64,000 bases of DNA from Cymodocea nodosa (taxonomy: Eukaryota; Streptophyta; Magnoliopsida; Alismatales; Cymodoceaceae): NCBI GenBank assembly GCA_036874045.1, contig CM072343.1, positions 8,824,001 through 8,888,000 on the forward strand, in the 5' to 3' direction. Below the pieces are notes generated by a model. It had not been told where the DNA came from, searched no databases, and saw only the letters and a list, made by a program, of their open reading frames with translations. Both the position numbers and the translations under genes were made by a program. Shown one piece after another: positions 31,498 to 42,234 of this stretch (positions are counted from its first letter, which is position 1; each line of letters opens with the position of its first letter).

Positions 31498-33307
31498 TGT
31501 TAGGACCCTAGTATTTTGATAATGCAAAAACCTATGTGAGGAAACCAAATTGTATTTCACAGATATGATAGCTCAACAAAAGATCAGAAAGCAGACAAAC
31601 AGATGGAGAAAGTTCTAGAAGATACTACTATAGAGCTACAGAAAAATCAGACAGTTACAAGTCTAAGTATCCGAAGAGCAAGTTTAAAACAGTAGTAATA
31701 CTATCAGACAGTTAGAAGAATAACTATCCGAAATTATAAAGCCTTTGGAGAGTTATGAAAGGTAGTTAGTTGAATGATCGGAGAGTTAAGGAGTTAACTA
31801 TCCGAAAGCAAAAGGAAAATTGGAAAGTTAGAAAGGCTAACTATCCGAAACTTAAGTCATTCAATTAACCACGTGTAAAAATTCAGAACAGAAGTTTAAA
31901 TGATTTTTCAGAGAGTTAGGAAGATAACTATCTGACATTTTCAGTGAGTTATAGGTATAACTTTCTGGAACTTAAGTTATCCTATTACGCACGTGCAGAA
32001 TGAAGAAGACGGTAGTTAAAAGCTTAAAAGGAAAAATCGGAGAGTTAGATAACTATCTGAAATTTCAAGAGAGTTTCAATGAGTTATAGTTTAACTATCC
32101 AAAACTTAAGTCATTGAATTTCCCACGTGCAAAAATCCAAACAGAAGCTTAAAAGGAAAATCGAAAAGTTATTGGAGATAACTATCCAAAATCTTGAAGC
32201 TTTTCGGTGAGTTACAAGTATAACCATCCGAAACTTAAGTTAGTCTTTTATGCACGTACTAAATTGAAGCAATCAGAAACTTAACGGAGGGTTACTGTAG
32301 CTAACTATCCGATAGTTAAGTAACAGTTCGGTAAGTTACAGCTACAAGTATCCGATTGAATGACAGCTCGCATTGTATGATCTGGAATCCTACATGGTAG
32401 AAAGACTTAAGTGATCTTTCAGTGAGTTACAAACATTCTTCAGAGAGTTACACAACTAACTATCCAAAAGGTTAAGAAAATCGGAAGGATATCTTGAAAT
32501 ATCTTTCTGAACGGTAACTTACCGTATTTGGGACTAAAGTCAAATCAAGTAAAATAGAATAAATCCGTTGAGGAGAAAATATGATCGTTGGATATTCAAG
32601 TATATATACAGTCAGATCATTCAGTATTCAAAAAGAGCTTACAAATGAGATTACAGATACAATTACATATAGAGATACAATATATATTATAGATTAATTA
32701 CTAATATAGAAGAAAGCTCAAATTCAGTTTAACAAAGAATCGATTGAAAGCTGGATTTACAAGAAGATTCTTAAAGCTCTCCATGTGTTGAAAGTCTGAT
32801 CCAAGAAGGATCATTTGGTTCGTGGCTTCAACCTAAAAGCTTCATTCAATTGTTGGTTTGAGTTTCGACCTGAAAACTCAAGAGGTTGGTTTTCTAGAGT
32901 TTACACTTGAAAACTTCTAAGTGTTGGCTTTCTAGAGTTTATACCTGAAAACTTCTAAGTGTTGGTTTTTGGAGTTTATACCTGAAAACTTCTGAGTGTT
33001 GGTTTTTTGGAGTTTATACCTAAAAACTTCTATGTGGTTGGTTCTTACTTCGACCTGAAAGCAAGTGTGTAAGTGTTGAGACACTTAGTGAAGCCCAAGT
33101 GACCCTTGGGGGTGGACTAGCTGAGTTGGTGAACCACCTAAAATTCTCTTGTGTTTCTTACCTTTATTTCCGCTGTGCATGATATTTTTATCTGATTATT
33201 ACTTGTGCAAAGTAATTAATCAAATTAGTTAGTAAAGTGAAAAATTGACTTAAATTCACATTGTTCTCCATTCACCCCCCCTCTAGTGAAGCCATTCGTT
33301 CCTAACA
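31498..33307 (+). mobile_element. Solo LTR A with CAAAC target duplication, in copia pol
   Basis: TGTTAGGACC begins at 31498 and TTCCTAACA ends at 33307. CAAAC lies at 31493-31497 and 33308-33312. It is inserted opposite to the reading direction of the copia pol and splits the region just before the RT start. At 1810 bp it is longer than the 5' LTR at 6018-7440, with extra motif modules and at least six hairpins at 32822-33065. No primer site or coding part follows. Confidence 0.94.
32822..33065 (+). other. Expanded hairpin row in solo LTR A
   Basis: A unit of about 45 bases, 'tgttggttt' plus hairpin, is repeated. Stems include TGAGTTT/AAACTCA (32859-32880) and several AGTTT/AAACT types, again with loops close to ATACCTGA. 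It has more units than the copies at 7083 and 47900, so the row expands and contracts. Confidence 0.7.
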
Positions 33308-33888
33308 CAAACATCATTTCTGATGAATTGATTTAGTTCTTCTTGCATTGCCACTATCTAATTTTCATTAGATAATACTTCTTCTATATTCCTTGGTTCC
33401 ACCATAGAAACAAACATACACATACTATATAAGTTAACTGAAGCTCTAGTTTTTACTCCCTCATTAATATTACCAATGACTTGAGTAATGAAATGTGATG
33501 AAGAATAATGCCAATTTCTCTGATTTTCCTTAATATTCTCATCAACATCTGAAGGTCCATCACTTTCATCATTAGTTTGATCATTTAAGTTCATATTTTT
33601 AATTTTCTCAGATAAATCTTCAACCTCTCTATTGATCTCTAACTCTTTTGGGAAATTGATCGAATCATCATTATCAGCTTTAGATTGAGATTCTCTAAAG
33701 GAATTTTCATTGAAGCTTACATGTAGGGTTTCTTCAATAGTTCTAGAAGTCTTGTTATATACTCTATAGGCTTTACTTCTAGTAGAGTAACCTACAAAAA
33801 TTCCTTCATCCACTTTGGCTTGAAATTTTTCCCTTTCATCCTTAGTATTAAGAATGAAACACTTGCAGCCAAATGGTTTCAAAATTGT
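33308..33888 (-). pseudogene. Copia integrase C-terminus and linker (third copia)
   Basis: The minus-strand frame 33882-33358 starts K-P-F-G-C-K-C-F-I-L-N, continues with V-G-Y-S-T-R-S-K-A-Y-R-V-Y and runs into an acidic linker. This is the region between integrase core and RT in copia pol. It breaks off at about 33888, where it joins the acidic frame of the gypsy C element; the integrase core is missing. Confidence 0.85.
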
Positions 33889-35260
33889 TGTTTCAGTCAG
33901 GTCAGGAAGGTGACTTTGTTGTTCTAGAGGGGTTTGTTATTGCTCTTCCTCTTCTATAGGCTGCATTTGAACATTCTCTATAGATTCCTGAATTTCTATT
34001 TTTATTTGTGGTGGTGAGCCGGCAGAACTCTCCACTCTGTCTTGAATTCTTTCCATAAATTGCTGAAGAGTTTCTTGCTCTTCAATGGAATCTGTAAAGT
34101 TATTTTTGTCCAAATGGCTTCTTTCAGCCTCTTCATTTTCTACTCCTTCTTCCTCCTGACTACCAATCTATTCTATTATTGTTCTTTCTGATTTTGTAAC
34201 AGATTGGAATGGAGTCATGGGCAATTCAGTTTTTACCCTAATTTCTGTTTCTTCTTGTACAAGCTGCAAATTAATTTCAGCCTGATTTTCTTCTTGTCTT
34301 TGCTCATGCTGCTGCAGCTCCTACTCCTGCTTAGAATCGGATAGCAGATTTATAAAAATTGGCTCCACAGGCCTTGTTGACATTGGTATCTCAGATTTAA
34401 TTTCTTCTTGATAGTCAGGCACTATCTCTTTTCCTTTCCTTTTTCTAATTAATTGTGCCTATTCTTCCTCTTCTTCTTCTGAGATTAAATCTACAAAAGT
34501 AGGCTTTGCAAGCCTTCGAGCCCTAGGGACTGGCTCTTCTTGTTTAACTTTCTCTATAATTACTAGTCTCGAAGGACCAGCCTCAACTTCTCTTGCAGCA
34601 CTTGATTTAACTGTTGCCTAATACTGCTCAACCTTTATTCTGTACTAGGCCCTTAACTTTTCTTCGACCCTTTTTTTCTTAATGGCATCATATAAAATAT
34701 GTGCCTTAGCTGTAGCTATTTCTTGAGTATCACCTTGGTCTCTTGCTGTTTTGATCAAGCTAGTAAATTCTTTCTCTTCTTCATCAGTTCTCGGCCAAAC
34801 AAATGCTAATCGTGGCAATGGCTCTGTTGGCTGAACTAGAGGTCCTAACTGTTGTTTCTCAAGAACAGGTCTTTCAGCAGTCGATTCTTCTTGTTCTCTT
34901 GCTCGTTGCTGCTCCCATATTGCCTAGCTTCCTCGACCAGCAATGCGTTTCTTAAACCACAATCTGGCTTTACGTTGAATTAGCTCTAGGGCTACTTCAT
35001 TGTTTGGTTGGATTTTTCTTTCTTTGCTAACTGCAATTTCAGTTGCCACTCTAATTCATGTCTCCATTATCTGTGGTATTTATATTTCTAACTCAACTAA
35101 AACTTTCCTCAAGTTAAAGAGTTCTGATTCTACCTTTTGTAGCTCTTTCTCTCTTGTTGTATTCTAGATCTTTTGCCGCATGTGCCATTCTTCAGATTCC
35201 TTCAAAAACTATGCGGTGTCCACTACATCTTCCCAGAATTCAGGCATCATCTTCCTCATC
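33889..35260 (-). pseudogene. Acidic Glu/Gln-rich extra ORF of second gypsy C element
   Basis: Read on the minus strand from an ATG near 35260, one frame can be followed for about 450 codons. It has roughly a dozen stops, most of them TAG where CAG would give Gln. The start (M-R-K-M-M-P-E-F-W-E-D) and the helical, charged body resemble nothing I recognise. Two short stretches, F-V-D-L-I-S-E-E-E-E-E (34510-34464) and I-F-I-N-L-L-S-D-S (about 34366-34335), look like SUMO-interaction motifs. It follows integrase, the tandem repeat and the motif array, the same place as gag plus F-box in the other element. Its 3' end is lost at the copia junction. Confidence 0.6.
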
Positions 35261-35613
35261 GTGGAGTTACACAACAGCACGGAATCACTCTAATTTCTAC
35301 TGTTCTAGATTCTAACTAATTTGCCGGATAATGCCCCCAAAACCCTAGGTTTAAGATAAATAAGCCCTAAGTTTAGGCGGGTAATCGGGTCATTTCTCGA
35401 ACCAACTATTACTCTCTTGTCCGCGGTCTTAGCTACAGTACTCCGTTAAGTTATAGTTAACTCAATGGAATAAGCTCATCGACTAACTCAAGACTCAACA
35501 GAGTAAGCTCGTTGAGTTAAGCGTAATTCAACGGACTCCCCGTACAAATAGATATAATAATAAAAATACTATAGAAAATAGTTTTTCTATTTTTTTTTTT
35601 TTACCGATTTAAC
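35261..35613 (-). other. Leader region before the acidic ORF
   Basis: On the minus strand it holds TTGAGTTA/AACTCAACGGA words (35430-35540) and, nearer the ATG, an AAACCTAGGGTTTTG stretch typical of plant untranslated leaders. It matches the general layout at 24300-24560. No gene is seen. Confidence 0.5.
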
Positions 35614-35618
35614 CGATA

Positions 35619-37335
35619 TGTAGGATCGTATGGCTACACAAGAGGGGGGTGAATTGTGTATTTTTAATATTTTCTGACATATAATTGAAACTTTAAAACT
35701 CAAAAACAAGTCGAGACATTGTTTTCATAAAATCATTTTTATTCAAGGTTTCAATTACAATATAAAATTCAATTCTCCTCAGAAATTGTAGATGCAATTA
35801 TATCTTGATACCATGTATCATCTAAACAATTTCATAACTACAAATAGAGAAAACTAATTTGCGGAATTTAAAACATTTCTCCCTGTTTGAGATATTTCTT
35901 CTTCTTCTTTTTCTTCTTCAGTAATTCTTCAGTGACGAATATCTTGTCTTTCTCTGCTTCACCGAATTTACTTTCTTCTGATACTTCAAATCTTCAGTGA
36001 CGTATATAATACCTTTTTTTGCTTCATTGAATTTTCTTTCACTTGAGAGATTATCCCCGAGAAGGTGTTTTTGATCCCTGAAAGAGATTTTTCTTTTGGT
36101 GTGCAGGGATAGTTTGATCAACGAGAATTCTATGCCTTTTATACTGTATCTTCATTTCATGCATATCCTTCACATTTAACCACTACTAGTTTTCCACTTC
36201 TCCACGTCTTTTCTTTTTCCTTCATCGAAACACACACGTTCTAACCCATGTTTATATTTCGAATTTTCTTTAATCATTAGTCCTGAATCTCTGAAAAATT
36301 TCCTGCAGAATAAACCTTCTTGTCCAAAGAATTTTCCATCAAGTGTAATACGAAGTCATTACTTTAATGTTAACTAAACGAGTAACACAAGTATATATAT
36401 ATATAACTTAACGTTTCTAACTTAACGAGTTCCTCATGTGCCATTTCACGTGAAAAGTATTGTAGCTAACTCAACGAACTAAGTCTGTGGTTTTATGTTA
36501 ACTCAATGAACCAGCTTAACCTTTCTTTCAGAAGGTTAAACGATAGCTCACCGAAAATAGTTTAAGTTTCAGATAGTTATAGTTGTAAGTCACCGAAAAG
36601 CTCTTTATATCATAAAACTAGTGAGACACGTGTCAAGACCTAAAAACATGACTTAAGTTATCTTCCAGATAGTTACGACTGTAAGTCTCCAAAAAAACTT
36701 TTACTCACCGATTCAGTCATAAACAAATGTTTTTATAATAAGAAATTTATCACATGCAAAAAAAATAACAACTTAAGTTTATAACGCTAACCTAACGCGT
36801 TTCCTTAGTGTTCAATATAGCAACTCAACACGTTTAGTTATGTTAACTTAATGAGTTAAACATGTGCACCTCACGTGATACAATACAACATTCGTAACTT
36901 ATAATTTCACCACGTGTATAACACTAACTTAACGAGTTCGTCTCTTCTTTTACTCACTAACTTAACGAGTTATCATGTGACCTATTTTAACCTTTAAGCC
37001 TCTAACTTAACGAGTTCTCACGTGACCTCTATACAAACAAAACTCTAACTTAACGAGTTGTCTAAACGTGCACTATTCATGATATAGAAGATACAACTTT
37101 AAAACATATCATGCTTTTCAATAAAAACACACGTTAACTTAACGTTTAGTTAAATGAGAAATTAATGCAACGAAACGACTAGTTATTAACTTCAGATCCA
37201 ATACAAACAAGTATTTATGCCAATAAGCTTTTTCTGTATTAATTGATGATTTTAATTTCTTTTCACAAGCAATAGTAATTGAGCAAATATGATTATATTC
37301 ATTCAACACACACCATCAAAACAAAATACTCAACA
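35619..37335 (-). mobile_element. Solo LTR B, minus strand, with CGATA duplication
   Basis: The left end TGTAGGATCG and right end ATACTCAACA are reverse complements of the LTR B ends. CGATA lies at 35614-35618 and 37336-37340. Removing the element and one CGATA restores the CGGTTTAACCGATACTATG repeat seen at 24590. The motif array, TATA box and R-region stretch (36060-36130) match the copy at 739-2348. Confidence 0.94.
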
Positions 37336-37544
37336 CGATACTATGTTTCGATTAAACCTAATTTTTTTTCTGAAAATTAATATACATATTTTTTATGTTC
37401 CAGTCATATCGATGGATCCAATCGATTGAACCGTAACGATTTTTATATTTTATAAATTTTTAAATATTTTTTTTTTTTAATGTGTGTTTTTTATATATAA
37501 ACATAAAAACTGATTTCTTACTAAGTAAAGCTCCAGTAGTCCTC
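37336..37544. repeat. Remainder of post-integrase tandem repeat
   Basis: CGATACTATGTTTCG and 'gatggatccaatcgattgaa' continue the repeat split by LTR B. Fewer units than at 24590-25020. Confidence 0.75.
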
Positions 37545-39250
37545 TACTCTGACTTCTTCTATAATTCCAAAGAAGCTTTTGGTGTTTTCAGAATAGGTCT
37601 AAGTCTTTGTCCATTTACTTTAAATATATTCTGATTTTTAGGATTTTCAATTTCAATAGCTCCATAAGGATAAATATTTCGAACTATGTAAGGTCCTGCC
37701 CATCTAGATCTTAATTTTCCTAGATGGTTATGGAGTCTAGCCATGTAAAGATATACTTCTTGTCCTATTTCAAAGCTTTTTGGAATAATTTTCCTATCAT
37801 GCTAGAATTTCATTCTCTTTTTCTCTTACAGTCTTCGAATAAGCTTCATTTCTAAATTCTTCTAATTCAATTAGTTGCATTTTTCTATTTTCAGCAGCTT
37901 GATTTAAATTAGTGTTCAGAGTTTTTAATGCTCAATAAGCTTTATGTTCTATTTGAACTGGTAAATGACAACTTTTTCCATATACTAGCCTAAAAGGTGA
38001 CATACCTAAGCTTGTCTTATAAGTAGTTTTATAAGCCCAAAGTGCATCTATCAATCTATTAGCCCAATCTATTCTAGTAGGATTTACTACTTTTTCTAAG
38101 ATTAACTTAATTTGTTTGTTAGTACTTTCTACTTGTCCACTTGTTTGCAGATGATATAATGTTGCAATTTTGTGGTTTACTCCATATTTCTTCATTAAGG
38201 CTTCAAAACTTCTATTACAGAAATGAGTTCCTCTATCACTAATAATAGCTTTAGGTATTCCAAATCTGGCAAATATATTTGTTCTTATAAATTGTATTAC
38301 CACTTTGTTATCATTAGTTTTTGTAGGAATAACTTCTATCCATTTAGATACATAATCCACCCCCAACAATATGTAATTAAATTGATTAGACATAGGAAAT
38401 GGACCTATAAAATCTATTCCCCACACATCAAAGATTTCAACCTCAACAATAGGATTAAGAGGCATCATATTCCTCTTTGATATTCTTCCTATTTGTTGAC
38501 ATCTTAAACAATTTAAGCAATATTTATGAGCATCTTTGAATAGTGTTGGCCAATAAAACCCACATTGTAGAATTTTTGCAGTAGTTTTCACTGAACCAAA
38601 ATGTCCTCCACAAGCTTGGTCATGATAGAAAGACAATATGTTCGGATATTCAATTTCTGGAACACACCTCCTTAAAACCAGATCAGGACATTTCTTAAAT
38701 AAATATGGGTCTTCCCAATAGTAATATTTTACTCTCGAGAAAAACAATTTCTTATCTTGTCTACTCCAATCCTTAGGTGTTAAACCAGTTACTAAGTAAT
38801 TAACTATGTTTGCATACCAAGGCATTGTGTTGATGGTCATTAATTGTTCATCAGGAAAATTATCCTTAATTTCAATATTTGATTTTTCTATTTGTAATCT
38901 TGATAAATGATCTACTACTACATTCTCACAACCCTTTTTATCTTTAATTTCTAGATCAAATTCTTGTAATAATAATATCCATCGGATCAATCTAGGTTTA
39001 GTCTCTTTTTTCTTTATTAGATGTTTTAAAGCTGAATGATCCATGCATACTATCACTTTAGCTCCAATCAAATATGATCTAAACTTTTCTAAGGCAAACA
39101 CAACAGTTAATAATTCTTTTTCAGTAGTTGTGTAATTAACTTGAGCATCATTTAAGGTTTTGCTTGCATAATGAATCACTCTAGGAGATTTTTCTATCTT
39201 CTGTCCCAACACTGCTCCTACAGCAAAATCAGATGCATCGCACATTAATT
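37545..39250 (-). pseudogene. Gypsy C integrase and RNase H, second element
   Basis: The minus-strand frame 39245-37932 is open for 437 codons. RNase H has [10 protein letters not shown] and C-M-D-H-S-A-L-K. Integrase has the HHCC region, G-I-D-F-I-G-P, S-D-R-G-T-H-F and [10 protein letters not shown]. After a stop, the C-terminus with R-W-A-G-P-Y-I-V-R-N lies at 37744-37559. Very similar to 25110-26682; a stop at 39240 and a break near 37810 damage it. Confidence 0.92.
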
Positions 39251-40800
39251 GAAATGGATGGTTCCAATCAGGTGCTTAAATTATAGGAGTTGAAATTAAG
39301 CTAGTCTTAAGTCTGAAAAATGCTTCCTTTCAATTTTTATCAAAGTTAAATGGAACATCTTTTAATAGATTAGTTAAAGGTCTAGCTATTTTGCTAAAAT
39401 CTTTAATAAATCTTCTATAAAAACCAGCATGTCCTAGAAATGATCTAATATCTTTTACTGATTTAGGTTCTGGTAGATTAGAAATTACTTCTATTTTAGC
39501 TTTATCTACTTCCAACCCTTTCTTTGAAACAACATGCCCTAAGATTATTCCTTGTCTAACCATGAAGTGACATTTTTCCCAATTTAAAACCAGATTTTTT
39601 TCCACACGGCGTTTTAATATTTGGTCTAAATTGCTTAAACAAACTTCATATGAGTTGCCATATACTGTAAAATCATCCATAAATATTTCTAAAAAATCTT
39701 CAGTCATTCTAGTAAATATGCCCTGCATACACCTTTGAAAGGTAGCTGGTGCATTACATAATTCGAATGACATTCTCTTAAAAGCATAAGTTCCATTAGG
39801 ACAGGTGAAAGTTGTTTTCTCTTGATCCTCTAATGCTACTGGAATTTGATTATAACTTGAATACCCGTCTAGGAAACAAAAATATTCTTGCCCTGCTAAT
39901 CTTTCCAGCATTTGATCTATAAAAGATAAGGGAAAATGATCTTTCCTAGTCACAGCATTCAGCTTTCTATAGTCTATACATACTCTCCAGCCTGATTGAA
40001 TTCTAGTAGGTATCAAGTTTTGACTTTCATTCCTAATAACTATTAATCCTGATTTCTTAGGAACTACATGGATTGGACTAACCCACGAGCTGTCAAAAAT
40101 CAGATAAATTATGTCATTATCTAACCATTTCACTATTTCCTTCCTAACTACTTCTTTAAGATTTGGATTTAATCTTCTCTCAGGAATTCTAATAGGTTTA
40201 GCATTTTCTTCTAAATATATGTGGTGACAGAATAAAGTTGAACTTAACCCTTTTATATCAGTCATAGTCCATCCTATTGCTTCTTTATAACTTTTTACTA
40301 CATCTTTTAATTTAGCTATTTGATCCTCTTTTAAATTTGAAGCAATAATGATTGGACAGGTTCGTTTCTCTTCCAGAAATATATAGGTTAATTCAGGAGG
40401 TAAATATTTTAATTCTAAATGTTGTCCATCAGAAGCAAGAGCTCCTAATTGAACATCATCATTTTCTAAATTAATTTCTTCTTGATCTCCTTCTATATTT
40501 ATGCTTCCACTTTCCTCCAAAGTTTTAGAATTGATTTTCCTATTTAATTCTTCTTGAATCACATCTCCTAACATATCTCCTTCATCCTCTAAAAAATCTA
40601 TGGTATGTAAGGACATTTCTAATTCCTCAAACCTTTCTGGTTTGAAAATATTTAATTGAGTATCCTCATTACCATATGCTAACTTCATTACTCCAGTTTT
40701 ATAATTTATAACAGCCCCTGATATTGCTAAAAATGGTCTTCCCAAAATTAAAGATGTATCACTATTTCTATGCTTAATTTGTTGAGAATCCAATATTACA
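39251..40800 (-). pseudogene. Gypsy C protease end and reverse transcriptase, second element
   Basis: The minus-strand frame 40793-39330 is open for 487 codons. It starts in the protease C-terminal part (L-I-L-G-R-P-F-L-A) and contains RT with W-V-S-P-I-H-V-V-P-K-K, V-C-I-D-Y-R-K-L-N, L-D-G-Y-S-S-Y-N-Q (an altered G-Y) and F-M-D-D near 39675. It is the best preserved RT in the window, but the frame is closed on both sides. Confidence 0.92.
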
Positions 40801-42205
40801 ATATCAATAGGATATATGAAGTTTTTGATTTTAATTAAGACATCCTCTATTTTTCCTCTAGGGTATCTTATACTTCTATTAGCTAATTGAATAACCGTAC
40901 TAGTAGGAGTTAAGCCTTCTAATCCTAAGTCTATTAATGTTCTTTGTAGAATGGTATTTCCTATGGTGCATGATATAACAGAGATTCCAAGATGAGATAA
41001 CTTTTTAGGAATTTGTGGCAGAAATAGGGAACTACTTTGCTCAGCTAAAAAGACCTTTCTAAGAACTTTTCACTCTCTTTTCTTAGTACACCAATCCTTT
41101 TGAAATTTAGCACAAGGTGGCATTTTCAGCAATAGATCTAACAAAGGAATGTTAACTTGTACTTTTTCAAAAATTTCTCTGAATTTTTCTTATTTTTTAG
41201 GTATTGTTTGTTGTAATCTTTCAGGATAGGGTGCTAAGGATTGAGATTTAAAAGATTCTTTTTCTTTCAGTTGATTTGTTTGATCATTTTTAGCTTCATT
41301 AGTAGATTCAGATTGTTCTTCAGTGATTTCTAGATTTTCAGCTGTTACATTTTCATTATCATTTTGATTTTTACTCTTATCCACCTTCATATCATTTTCA
41401 TTTTGAGTTCTTGGTGGTATATCAGTTCCAGATCTTAATGTTACACATACATCTTCCAGATTTTCGTTAGTCTCATGATGTTTTTGTATATCATTTTCTT
41501 GTTTATGATCTTCAATTATTTTAGTTTTAAAGTGCATTTTTTAAATTCTTTTGCATTAATATTTTCTATTTGCTGTATATTTTACAAATTATGCAGGTTT
41601 ATAACATTATAATTTTCATTGTCCTATTACATAAATTGTATTTTCATTGTATATTCGTCAAATGCTTTTAGTTTTCTTTCCAGATCATCTAATCTCATTG
41701 CATTCAATTTTTGATCAATTTTCATTATGGTTTTTTCAGTTTCGTAAATTATATCCATTTTAGGTTTTGAATATGCTTTCTTATAGTTTAATTGGTTGAC
41801 TTCTTGTTGCTGACACATAAAGTATTCTAGTTTGTCCATGTTTTGCTTTATACTACGCTCTAGTCTGTCATACCTATCCCAAACTTCAGTGTCTCTCAAC
41901 ATATTACACATTCTATACTGACCATCAGTTGGGTAAACTATAGGATTCTCATACTCGGCTCTATTATGCTAAGGATAATTCATTTGTTGTTCATGGGATC
42001 TAACCATTTGAAAACGTCTTAGTTTCAAACATTCAGAAATGTCATGTCCTTCAGAATTGCAGAATTCACATATGCTAATTATAGGTTTCAGAAATCTTTG
42101 AGCATAAGCATATGCTATATTCTCAATTATAGAAGAAAACACACAACACTCTAGCTATTAAAATGAAACAGCTCTAACAGTTGCTTATATTGATTCAATT
42201 CAATT
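40801..42205 (-). pseudogene. Gypsy C zinc-knuckle ORF, linker and damaged protease, second element
   Basis: In its own direction it starts with a zinc knuckle C-E-F-C-N-S-E-G-H-D-I-S-E-C at 42070-42029. A coiled-coil-like part follows (41911-41627), then the V-T-L-R-S-G-T-D-I link (41430-41460) and protease. Next to the protease L-I-D-L-G residues, 45 bases are missing compared with 28492-28536, deleted between two CCTAAG words. No capsid domain occurs between primer site and knuckle, although Athila-type elements normally have it there. Confidence 0.85.
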
Positions 42206-42210
42206 CAATT

Positions 42211-42227
42211 CCCCAGCAACGGCGCCA
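42211..42227 (-). promoter_or_regulatory. Primer binding site of gypsy C
   Basis: Minus-strand TGGCGCCGTTGCTGGGG, seven bases after the LTR end. This is the usual plant Athila/Tat primer site, thought to pair with tRNA-Asp. Confidence 0.85.
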
Positions 42228-42234
42228 TAAAACT

